Assembly (NCBI RefSeq): GCF_050948175.1
Contig: NW_027490167.1
Span: forward strand, 992,001 to 1,056,000
Direction of reading: 5' to 3'
DNA length: 64,000 bases
Source of the DNA: Xylocopa sonorina
Taxonomy: Eukaryota > Arthropoda > Insecta > Hymenoptera > Apidae
Part shown: positions 37,859-49,102 of the stretch, piece by piece
How positions within the stretch are numbered: the first letter of the stretch is position 1
How the letters are laid out: each line of letters starts with the position of its first letter
The notes under the pieces: generated by a model
Seen by the model: only the letters and a program-made list of their open reading frames with translations
Told to the model about the DNA's origin: nothing
Database searches by the model: none
Program-made: the position numbers and the translations under genes

Positions 37859-38005
37859 AAAATATCTTTCGTGTCACGTCCCGAGGTGCGTTTGCGCTCG
37901 ATCCGATGGCACGATTCGTTGCCTTTCCCGAAAAACCTACGCGAATTGCGCTGGGGCCGGGTTCGTTGGCGGTCGGAACTCGATCTAACCAAAATTACGC
38001 CTAAC

Positions 38006-38014
38006 ACTTACCTT
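38006..38014 (-). promoter_or_regulatory. consensus 5' splice site in LTR (AAG|GTAAGT)
   Basis: The sense strand reads AAGGTAAGT, a full match to the U1 consensus, 12 nt after the small LTR ORF and about 140 nt before the LTR end. The same site lies at LTR position 1343 in all copies (for example GT at 53790-53791 in the solo LTR). No equally strong acceptor was found before gag; TTTTGGTGACAG within the leader is a weak candidate. Use as a splice donor is inferred. Confidence 0.5.
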
Positions 38015-38025
38015 TCGACGTCTTC

Positions 38026-38394
38026 TTAATACTGTTTCGCCTCTCGTTCCAGGTATCTGTGGCGCCGTGGATCCGTGACCGGAATAGCAGCGGCGTACGG
38101 CTGGATCGGCGGAGCGTCGACGGGAATGAGTCTCCAGGCAGGCGAGCTACGGCTGGAGGAAACTGGCGCTGGAACCGGGCGATCCTGGATTCGAATTGGA
38201 CGTACGGCTGCGAAGACCTCCTTCGCAGGAACGGAAACAGCGTTGCAGACGTATGGATGTCCGGAAGTACAACTCGCGTATTCGCGAATGAGACGGCGTA
38301 GATATTCTTTCCTACCCGCGCGTCGTGTACGCCTTTTCGGAGGCTCGGGATTCATCAAAGGCGCTTGCACTAGGACGGAATACGGCTCGGCCAA
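38026..38394 (-). CDS. small Arg-rich LTR ORF, uncertain
   Basis: A sense-strand open frame of 122 codons (TTG at 38394; first ATG at 38355 gives 109 aa) lies in the transcribed half of the LTR and ends just before the splice donor. It has a basic stretch rich in Arg/Lys (KRRTRRAGRK) and is otherwise Pro/Val/Ala-rich. I recognise no family. The same ORF is at 5595-5963, 12996-13364, 30629-30997, 53407-53775 and 60005-60373. Because all LTRs are nearly identical, conservation says nothing about selection. It may be noncoding leader. Confidence 0.2.
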   Translation of the reverse strand: MAEPYSVLVQAPLMNPEPPKRRTRRAGRKEYLRRLIREYASCTSGHPYVCNAVSVPAKEVFAAVRPIRIQDRPVPAPVSSSRSSPAWRLIPVDAPPIQPYAAAIPVTDPRRHRYLEREAKQY

Positions 38395-39007
38395 GCGATG
38401 GTGCGCTCTGGCTTACCGAGGTCGATCCTTGTTCAAGATACCTTGGATACGATAGGAATGCAGCGAGAGCAGTCGAGCGTTGGTGCGCTCAAAGACTGTC
38501 CAGCGTACAGAGCTGTCGCAGATGAATCGTGTGAATTGAATAAGAATCGCGAGCGTACACGTGGAATAGAATTTAAGGAACTTGTATTCGAATAAAGAGA
38601 CTTGGATTTGGTAAAACAAGAGTATATTCTATAATATAACTATCCTACTACACTTTACTAAGTCTAAGTTATCAACTAACGATATAATATGAAATGGAAA
38701 TAGTAATAAGTTATAATAAGGACTCCGCTAAGGGAGATGCGATAGAGTCGGCTGCATGAGAGCTGATAGCTCGTGGCAGGGGAGCGTATTGCTCGGAGGT
38801 TGAGATTAGAACCGTCTCGGAGATCGGACTCCAAGGAACTCCTCTCTCGGTCGCGCGTCCGCGACCTCCTCGGGTTGCGTGGCGCGCGAGTCGCTGGGCC
38901 CCGTGAGTGGGGCGTACGATCGGAGTGGGGCGGCCACTCGGAGTGGGGTGCGGCTCGCGTTCAGCGTGAGCCGCGAGCGTCGAGTGCGCGCGGGCGCGCA
39001 TCGCAGC

Positions 39008-39012
39008 TTATA
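39008..39012 (-). promoter_or_regulatory. TATA-like element of the LTR promoter
   Basis: TATAA in GAATATAAGCTGCG, sense position 342 of the LTR and about 100 nt after the Pol stop codon. A second TATAA lies 45 nt upstream in sense. If used, R and U5 would span roughly the last 1.1 kb of the LTR. Start site not determined. Confidence 0.4.
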
Positions 39013-39475
39013 TTCTATACGACTTAGAAATTATGATTGTACAAATATCTGCTTATATTTAGGTGTGTGTTGGGTTGTGTATGTACATGATTCGTGTAGA
39101 GTGCTTAATCTAGAATCGCGTGTATGAAAAGTAAGCGTACGGTTGTGTGATCGCAGGTGATCGGGATTCGTACGCGGGGAGGTATTCCTCATCCTCGTAG
39201 CGTTGTCTCCTCGTCTCGGGGCGTCGAATCGTCGTGCGGCCCGTGTACGGGGGATGCTGATACAGGTGCTGGCGGGAGAGCGGTGTCCCGGTTGCGGATG
39301 CTGCGGATGCTGGTTGGCGCCAGAGGGTGGCAGGCGGTGCGCCTGACGTCACAGTGTCGCATTTGCATTCATTTGAAGCATAGACGAGGAGTAAATAACA
39401 CTTCGCTATGAATATTATATCCTATCATGAAACATAGAAATGAGATGCGATATCGCGTTTTAAGCAGCATTACAA

Positions 39476-42400
39476 CACTATTGCTACGATACGTAGACAT
39501 CTGCAAACGCTATTTCCTAGCAAGGGAGTGTCGCATTTACATTCTTTTGAAGTGAATACGAGGTATACATGAGACTTCGCAATGAATATTATATCTTATC
39601 ATGAAACATAGAAATGAGATGCAGCATCTCGTTTTAAGAATCATTAGTACTCTATTGCTTCGATACGTAGACTCCTGCAATCGCTATTTCCTAGCAAGGA
39701 AGTGTCGCTTTTACAATCATATGAAGCATAGACAAGGAATACATAACACTTCGCAATGAATATTATATCTTATCATGAATCATAGAAATGAGATGCGATA
39801 TCGCGTTTTAAGAAGCATTACAACTCTAGTGCTACGATACGTAGACATCTGCAAACGCTATTTCCTAGCAAGGAAGTGTCGCATTTACATTCTTTTGAAG
39901 TGAATACGAGGCATACATGAGACTTCGCTATGAATATTATATCTTTTCAGTAAACATAGAAATGAGATGCGATATCGCGTTTTATGAAGCATTACAACTC
40001 TATTGCTACGATACTTAGACATCTGCAAACGCTATTTCCTAGCAAGGAAGTGTCGCTTTTACAATCATATGAAGCATAGACGAGGAATACATAACACTTC
40101 GCAATGAATATTATATCTTGTCATGAATCATAGAAGTGAGATGCGATATCGCGTTTTAAGAAGCTTTAGAATTCTATGGCTACGATACGTAGACATCTGC
40201 AAACGCTATTTCCTAGCAAGGAAGTGTCGCATTTACATTCTTTTGAAGTGAATACGAGGCATACATGAGACTTCGCTATGAATATTATATCTTTTCAGTA
40301 AACATAGAAATGAGATGCGATATCGCGTTTTATGAAGCATTACAACTCTATTGCTACGATACTTAGACATCTGCAAACGCTATTTCCTAGCAAGGAAGTG
40401 TCGCTTTTACAATCATATGAAGCATAGACGAGGAATACATAACACTTCGCAATGAATATTATATCTTGTCATGAATCATAGAAGTGAGATGCGATATCGC
40501 GTTTTAAGAAGCTTTGGAATTCTATGGCTACGATACGTAGACATCTGCAAACGCTATTTCCTAGCCAGGAAGTGTCGCATTTACGTTCATTTGAAGTGTA
40601 TGCGAGGAATACATAACACTTCGCAATGAATATTATATCTTATCATGAATCACAGAAATGAGATGCGATATCGCGTTTTAAGAAGCTTTAGAACTCTATT
40701 GCGACGATACGTAGACATCTGCGAACGCTATTTCCGAGAAAGGAAGTGTCGCATTTACATTCATTCGAAGCATAGACGAGGAATACATAATACTTCGCAA
40801 CGAATATTTTATCTTATCATGAGACATAGAAATGAGATGCGATATCGCGTTTTAAGAAGCATTACAACTCTATTGCTACGATACGTAGACATCTGCAAAC
40901 GCTATTTCCCAGCAAGGAAGTGCCGCATTTACGTTCATTTGAAGTGTATGCGAGGAATACATAACACTTCACAATGAATATTATATCTTATAATGAATCA
41001 TAGAAATGAGATGCGATATCGCGTTTTAAGAAGCGTTAGAACACTATTGCTACGATACGTAGACATCTGCAAACGCTATTTCCTAGCAAGGGAGTGTCGC
41101 ATTTACATTCTTTTGAAGTGAATACGAGGTATACATGAGACTTCGCAATGAATATTATGTCTTATCATGAAACATAGAAATTAGATGCAGCCTCTCGTTT
41201 TAAGAATCATTAGTACTCTATTGCTTCGATACGTAGACTCCTGCAATCGCTATTTCCTAGCAAGGAAGTGTCGCTTTTACAATCATATGAAGCATAGACG
41301 AGGAATACATAACACTTCGCAATGAATATTATATCTTATCATGAATCATAGAAATGAGATGCGATATCGCGTTTTAAGAAGCATTACAACTCTATTGCTA
41401 CGATACGTAGATATCTGCAAACGCTATTTCCCAGCAAGGAAGTGTCGCACTTACATTCATTTGAAGTGTATTCGAGGAATACATAACACTTCGCAATGAA
41501 TATTATATCTTATCATGAATCATAGAAATGAGATGCGATATCGCGTTTTAAGAAGCATTACAACTCTAGTGCTACGATACGTAGACATCTGCAAACGCTA
41601 TTTCCTAGCAAGGAAGAGTCGCATTTACATTCTTTTGAAGTGAATACGAGGCATACATGAGACTTCGCTATGAATATTATATCTTTTCAGTAAACATAGA
41701 AATGAGATGCGATATCGCGTTTTATGAAGCATTACAACTCTATTGCTACGATACTTAGACATCTGCAAACGCTATTTCCTTGCAAGGAAGTGTCGCATTT
41801 ACATTCATTTGAAGCGTAGACGAGGAATACATAGTACTTCGCAATGAATATTATATCTTATCATGAGACATAGAAATGAGATGCGATTTCGCGTTTTAAG
41901 AAGCATTACAACTCTATTGCTACGATACGTAGATATCTGCAAACGCTATTTCCTAGCAAGGAAGTGTCGCATTTACATTCTTTTGAAGTGAATACGAGGC
42001 ATACATGAGACTTCGCTATGAATATTATATCTTTTCAGTAAACATAGAAATGAGATGCGATATCGCGTTTTATGAAGCATTACAACTCTATTGCTACGAT
42101 ACTTAGACATCTGCAAACGCTATTTCCTAGCAAGGAAGTGTCGCTTTTACAATCATATGAAGCATAGACGAGGAATACATAATACTTCGCAACGAATATT
42201 TTATCTTATCATGAGACATAGAAATGAGATGCGATATCGCGTTTTAAGAAGCATTACAACTCTACTGCTACGATACGTAGTCATCTGCAAACGCTATTTC
42301 CCAGCAAGGAAGTGTCGCATTTACGTTCATTTGAAGTGTATGCGAGGAATACATAACACTTCGCAATGAATATTATATCTTATAATGAATCATAGAAATG

Positions 42401-43285
42401 AGATGCGATATCGCGTTTTAAGAAGCGTTAGAACACTATTGCTACGATACGTAGACATCTGCAAACGCTATTTCCTAGCAAGAGAGTGTCGCATTTACAT
42501 TCTTTTGAAGTGAATACGAGGTATACATGAGACTTCGCAATGAATATTATATCTTATCATGAAACATAGAAATTAGATGCAGCATCTCGTTTTAAGAATC
42601 ATTAGTACTCTATTGCTTCGATACGTAGACTCCTGCAATCGCTATTTCCTAGCAAGGAAGTGTCGCTTTTACAATCATATGAAGCATAGACGAGGAATAC
42701 ATAACACTTCGCAATGAATATTATATCTTATCATGAATCATAGAAATGAGATGCGATATCGCGTTTTAAGAAGCATTACAACTCTATTGCTACGATACGT
42801 AGATATCTGCAAACGCTATTTCCCAGCAAGAAAGTGTCGCACTTACATTCATTTGAAGTGTATTCGAGGAATACATAACACTTCGCAATGAATATTATAT
42901 CTTATCATGAATCATAGAAATGAGATGCGATATCGCGTTTTAAGAAGCATTACAACTCTAGTGCTACGATACGTAGACATCTGCAAACGCTATTTCCTAG
43001 CAAGGAAGAGTCGCATTTACATTCTTTTGAAGTGAATACGAGGCATACATGAGACTTCGCTATGAATATTATATCTTTTCAGTAAACATAGAAATGAGAT
43101 GCGATATCGCGTTTTATGAAGCATTACAACTCTATTGCTACGATACTTAGATATCTGCAAACGCTATTTCCTAGCAAGGAAGTGTCGCATTTACATCCAT
43201 TTGAAGCGTAGACGAGGAATACATAGTACTTCGTAATGAATATTATATCTTGTCATGAAACATAGAAATGAGATGCGATATCGCG
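39476..43285 (+). repeat. 3810-bp satellite block duplicated from 26591-30400 (right copy)
   Basis: This is the second copy of the 23-monomer higher-order repeat flanking E2. At its left edge one monomer present in the other copy is missing: sequence jumps from TTACAACACTA directly to the GGGAGTGTCGC monomer. At its right edge it switches from TATCGCGATTTAAGG to TATCGCGTTTTAAGC. These mark unequal crossover points. Confidence 0.85.
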
Positions 43286-43530
43286 TTTTAAGCAGCATTA
43301 CAACACTATTGCTACGATACGTAGATATCTGCAAACGTTATTTCCTAGCAAGGAATTGTCGCATTTACTTTTATTTGAAGTGTATGCGAGGAATACATAA
43401 CACTTCACAATGAATATTATATCTTATAATGAATCATAGAAATGAGATGCGATATCGCGTTTTAAGAAGCATTACAACTCTAGTGCTACGATACGTAGAC
43501 ATCTGCAAACGCTATTTCCTAGCAATGAAG

Positions 43531-44468
43531 TGTCGCATTTACGTTCATTTGAAGTGTATGTGAGGAATACATAACACTTCACAATGAATATTATATCTTA
43601 TAATGAATCATAGAAATGAGATGCGATATCGCGTTTTAAGAAGCGTTAGAACACTATTGCTACGATACGTAGACATCTGCAAGCGCTATTTCCTGGCAAG
43701 GAAGTGACGCATTTACATTCATTTGAAGCGTAGAAGAGGAATACATAGTACTTCGCAATGTATATTATATCTTATCATGAAACATAGAAACGAGATGCGG
43801 CATCTCGTTTTAAGAAGCATTAGTACTCTATTGCTTCGATACGTAGACATCTGCAATCGCTATTTCCTAGCAAGGAAGAGTCGCATTTACAATCATATGA
43901 AGCATAGACGAGGAATACATAACACTTCGCAATGAATATTATATCTTGTCATGAATCATAGAAGTGAGATGCGATATCGCGTTTTAAGAAGCTTTAGAAT
44001 TCTATGGCTACGATACGTAGACATCTGCAAACGCTATTTCCTAGCCAGGAAGTGTCGCATTTACGTTCATTTGAAGTGTATGCGAGGAATACATAACACT
44101 TCGCAATGAATATTATATCTTATCATGAATCACAGAAATGAGATGCGATATCGCGTTTTAAGAAGCTTTAGAACTCTATTGCGACGATACGTAGACATCT
44201 GCAAACGCTATTTCCGAGAAAGGAAGTGTCGCATTTACATTCATTCGAAGCGTAGACGAGGAATACATAATACTTCGCAACGAATATTTTATCTTATCAT
44301 GAGACATAGAAATGAGATGCGATATCGCGTTTTAAGAAGCATTACAACTCTATTGCTACGATACGTAGACATCTGCAAACGCTATTTCCCAGCAAGGAAG
44401 TGCCGCATTTACGTTCATTTGAAGTGTATGCGAGGAATACATAACACTTCACAATGAATATTATATCT
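43531..44468 (+). repeat. satellite segment repeated at 49099-50036 (32-monomer spacing)
   Basis: 938 bp recurs at +5568 nt (32 x 174), including the GTATGTGAGG and GCAATGTATATT rare variants. A further stretch, about 45240-46130, recurs at 50808-51700 with the same offset, while the sequence between differs. This is a long-period higher-order repeat with a replaced interior. Confidence 0.8.
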
Positions 44469-45849
44469 TATCATGAGACATAGAAATGAGATGCGATATC
44501 GCGTTTTAAGAAGCATTACAACTCTATTGCTACGATACGTAGATATCTGCAAACGTTATTTCCTAGCAAGGAATTGTCGCATTTACTTTCATTTGAAGTG
44601 TATGCGAGGAATACATAACACTTCGCAATGAATATTATATCTTATAGTGAATCATAGAAATGATATGCGATATCGCGTTTTAAGAAGCGTTAGAACACTA
44701 TTGCTACGATACGTAGACATTTGCAAACGCTATTTCCTAGCAAGGAAGTGTCGCATTTACATTCCTTTGAAGTGAATACGAGGCATACATGAGACTTCGC
44801 AATGAATATTATATCTTTTCAGTAAACATAGAAATGAGATGCGATATCGCGTTTTATGAAGCATTACAACTCTATTGCTACGATACTTAGACATCTGCAA
44901 ACGCTATTTCCTAGCAAGGAAGTGTCGCATTTACATTCATTTGAAGCGTAGACGAGGAATACATAGTACTTCGCAATGAATATTATATCTTATAGTGAAT
45001 CATAGAAATGATATGCGATATCGCGTTTTAAGAAGCGTTAGAACACTATTGCTACGATACGTAGACATTTGCAAACGCTATTTCCTAGCAAGGAAGTGTC
45101 GCATTTACATTCCTTTGAAGTGAATACGAGGCATACATGAGACTTCGCAATGAATATTATATCTTTTCAGTAAACATAGAAATGAGATGCGATATCGCGT
45201 TTTATGAAGCATTACAACTCTATTGCTACGATACTTAGACATCTGCAAACGCTATTTCCTTGCAAGGAAGTGTCGCATTTACATTCATTTGAAGCGTAGA
45301 CGAGGAATACATAGTACTTCGCAATGAATATTATTTCTTATCATGAAACATAGAAATGAGATCGGATATCGCGTTTTAAGAAGCATTACAACTCTATTGC
45401 TACGATACGTAGACATCTGCAAACGCTATTTCCAAGCAAGGAAGTGTCGCATTTACATTCATTTGAAGCGTAGACGAGGAATACATAGTACTTCGCAATG
45501 AATATTATATCTTATCATGAGACATAGAAATGAGATGCGATATCGCGTTTTAAGAAGCATTACAACTCTATTGCTACGATACGTAGATATCTGCAAACGT
45601 TATTTCCTAGCAAGGAATTGTCGCATTTACTTTCATTTGAAGTGTATGCGAGGAATACATAACACTTCGCAATGAATATTATATCTTATAGTGAATCATA
45701 GAAATGATATGCGATATCGCGTTTTAAGAAGCGTTAGAACACTATTGCTACGATACGTAGACATTTGCAAACGCTATTTCCTAGCAAGGAAGTGTCGCAT
45801 TTACATTCCTTTGAAGTGAATACGAGGCATACATGAGACTTCGCAATGA

Positions 45850-48800
45850 ATATTATATCTTTTCAGTAAACATAGAAATGAGATGCGATATCGCGTTTTA
45901 TGAAGCATTACAACTCTATTGCTACGATACTTAGACATCTGCAAACGCTATTTCCTAGCAAGGAAGTGTCGCATTTACATTCATTTGAAGCGTAGACGAG
46001 GAATACATAGTACTTCGCAATGAATATTATATCTTATAGTGAATCATAGAAATGATATGCGATATCGCGTTTTAAGAAGCGTTAGAACACTATTGCTACG
46101 ATACGTAGACATCTGCAAGCGCTATTTCCTGGCAAGGAAGTGACGCATTTACATTCATTTGAAGCGTAGACGAGGAATACATAGTACTTCGCAATGAATA
46201 TTATATCTTATCATGAAACATAGAAACGAGATGCGGCATCTCGTTTTAAGGAGCATTAGTACTCTATTGCTTCGATACGTAGACACCTGCAATCGCTATT
46301 TCCTAGCAAAGAAGAGTCGCATTTACAATCATATGAAGCATAGACGAGGAATACATAACACTTCGCAATGAATATTATATCTTATCATGAATCATAGAAA
46401 TGAGATGCGATATCGCGTTTTATGAAGCATTACAACTCTATTGCTACGATACTTAGACATCTGCAAACGCTGTTTCCTAGCAAGGAAATGTCGCATTAAC
46501 AATCATTTGAAGCGTAGACGAGGAATACGTAGTACTTCGCAATGAATATTATATCTTATCATGAAACATAGAAATGAGATCGGATATCGCGTTTTAAGAA
46601 GCATGACAACTCTATTGCTACGATACGTAGACATCTGCAAACGCTATTTCCGAGAAAGGATGTGTCGCCTTTACATTCATTTGAAGCGTAGACGAGGAAT
46701 ACATAATACTTCGCAACGAATATTTTATCTTATCATGAGACATAGAAATGAGATGCGATATCGCGTTTTAAGAAGCTTTAGAACTCTATTGCTACGATAC
46801 GTAGACATCTGCAAACGCTATTTCCCAGCAAGGAAGTGTCGCATTTACGTTCATTTGAAGTGTATGCGAGGAATACATAACACTTCACAATGAATATTAT
46901 ATCTTATAATGAATCATAGAAATGAGATGCGATATCGCGTTTTAAGAAGCGTTAGAACACTATTGCTACGATACGTAGACATCTGCAAACGCTATTTCCT
47001 AGCAAGGGAGTGTCGCATTTACATTCTTTTGAAGTGAATACGAGGTATACATGAGACTTCGCAATGAATATTATATCTTATCATGAAACATAGAAATGAG
47101 ATGCAGCATCTCGTTTTAAGAATCATTAGTACTCTATTGCTTCGATACGTAGACTCCTGCAATCGCTATTTCCTAGCAAGGAAGTGTCGCTTTTACAATC
47201 ATATGAAGCATAGACAAGGAATACATAACACTTCGCAATGAATATTATATCTTATCATGAATCATAGAAATGAGATGCGATATCGCGTTTTAAGAAGCAT
47301 TACAACTCTAGTGCTACGATACGTAGACATCTGCAAACGCTATTTCCTAGCAAGGAAGTGTCGCATTTACATTCTTTTGAAGTGAATACGAGGCATACAT
47401 GAGACTTCGCTATGAATATTATATCTTTTCAGTAAACATAGAAATGAGATGCGATATCGCGTTTTATGAAGCATTACAACTCTATTGCTACGATACTTAG
47501 ACATCTGCAAACGCTATTTCCTAGCAAGGAAGTGTCGCATTTACATTCATTTGAAGCGTAGACGAGGAATACATAGTACTTCGCAATGAATATTATATCT
47601 TATAGTGAATCATAGAAATGATATGCGATATCGCGTTTTAAGAAGCGTTAGAACACTATTGCTACGATACGTAGACATCTGCAAGCGCTATTTCCTGGCA
47701 AGGAAGTGACGCATTTACATTCATTTGAAGCGTAGACGAGGAATACATAGTACTTCGCAATGAATATTATATCTTATCATGAAACATAGAAACGAGATGC
47801 GGCATCTCGTTTTAAGGAGCATTAGTACTCTATTGCTTCGATACGTAGACACCTGCAATCGCTATTTCCTAGCAAAGAAGAGTCGCATTTACAATCATAT
47901 GAAGCATAGACGAGGAATACATAACACTTCGCAATGAATATTATATCTTATCATGAATCATAGAAATGAGATGCGATATCGCGTTTTATGAAGCATTACA
48001 ACTCTATTGCTACGATACTTAGACATCTGCAAACGCTGTTTCCTAGCAAGGAAATGTCGCATTAACAATCATTTGAAGCGTAGACGAGGAATACGTAGTA
48101 CTTCGCAATGAATATTATATCTTATCATGAAACATAGAAATGAGATCGGATATCGCGTTTTAAGAAGCATGACAACTCTATTGCTACGATACGTAGACAT
48201 CTGCAAACGCTATTTCCGAGAAAGGATGTGTCGCCTTTACATTCATTTGAAGCGTAGACGAGGAATACATAATACTTCGCAACGAATATTTTATCTTATC
48301 ATGAGACATAGAAATGAGATGCGATATCGCGTTTTAAGAAGCTTTAGAACTCTATTGCTACGATACGTAGACATCTGCAAACGCTATTTCCCAGCAAGGA
48401 AGTGTCGCATTTACGTTCATTTGAAGTGTATGCGAGGAATACATAACACTTCACAATGAATATTATATCTTATAATGAATCATAGAAATGAGATGCGATA
48501 TCGCGTTTTAAGAAGCGTTAGAACACTATTGCTACGATACGTAGACATCTGCAAACGCTATTTCCTAGCAAGGGAGTGTCGCATTTACATTCTTTTGAAG
48601 TGAATACGAGGTATACATGAGACTTCGCAATGAATATTATATCTTATCATGAAACATAGAAATGAGATGCAGCATCTCGTTTTAAGAATCATTAGTACTC
48701 TATTGCTTCGATACGTAGACTCCTGCAATCGCTATTTCCTAGCAAGGAAGTGTCGCTTTTACAATCATATGAAGCATAGACAAGGAATACATAACACTTC

Positions 48801-49102
48801 GCAATGAATATTATATCTTATCATGAATCATAGAAATGAGATGCGATATCGCGTTTTAAGAAGCATTACAACTCTAGTGCTACGATACGTAGACATCTGC
48901 AAACGCTATTTCCTAGCAAGGAAGTGTCGCATTTACATTCTTTTGAAGTGAATACGAGGCATACATGAGACTTCGCTATGAATATTATATCTTTTCAGTA
49001 AACATAGAAATGAGATGCGATATCGCGTTTTATGAAGCATTACAACTCTATTGCTACGATACTTAGACATCTGCAAACGCTATTTCCTAGCAAGGAAGTG
49101 TC
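45850..49102 (+). repeat. two tandem copies of a 9-monomer (1566-bp) higher-order repeat
   Basis: The series beginning near 45850 repeats with a 1566-nt step (for example 46081 and 47647; rare GCATGACAACTC at 46601 and 48167). The copies look identical over long stretches and differ from their flanks, so this is a very recent tandem duplication. Confidence 0.82.

Larger units (their letters stand above)
30475..39353 (-). mobile_element. LTR retrotransposon E2, Ty3/gypsy type, apparently intact
   Basis: 8879 bp: LTRs 30475-31956 and 37872-39353 (1482 bp each), GTGT target duplication, primer site, polypurine tract, complete gag, frameshift signal and an uninterrupted pol. Every structural part needed for autonomous retrotransposition by this class is visible, and the two LTRs share all diagnostic bases. 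There is no env frame, so it is a retrotransposon rather than an errantivirus-like element. It is the best reference copy in the window. Confidence 0.97.
37872..39353 (-). repeat. E2 5' LTR
   Basis: 1482 bp promoter LTR, matching the E2 3' LTR at diagnostic sites. In sense order it holds a CRE palindrome (39344-39351), the Pol tail copy, TATAA (39008-39012), a GAGTGGGG triplet cluster, a small ORF (38026-38394) and a consensus splice donor (38006-38014). No AATAAA was seen on the sense strand. Confidence 0.96.

Noticed and set aside
30475..39353. Exogenous retrovirus or errantivirus
   Set aside because: No env is present. The structure is fully explained by an env-less Ty3/gypsy retrotransposon.
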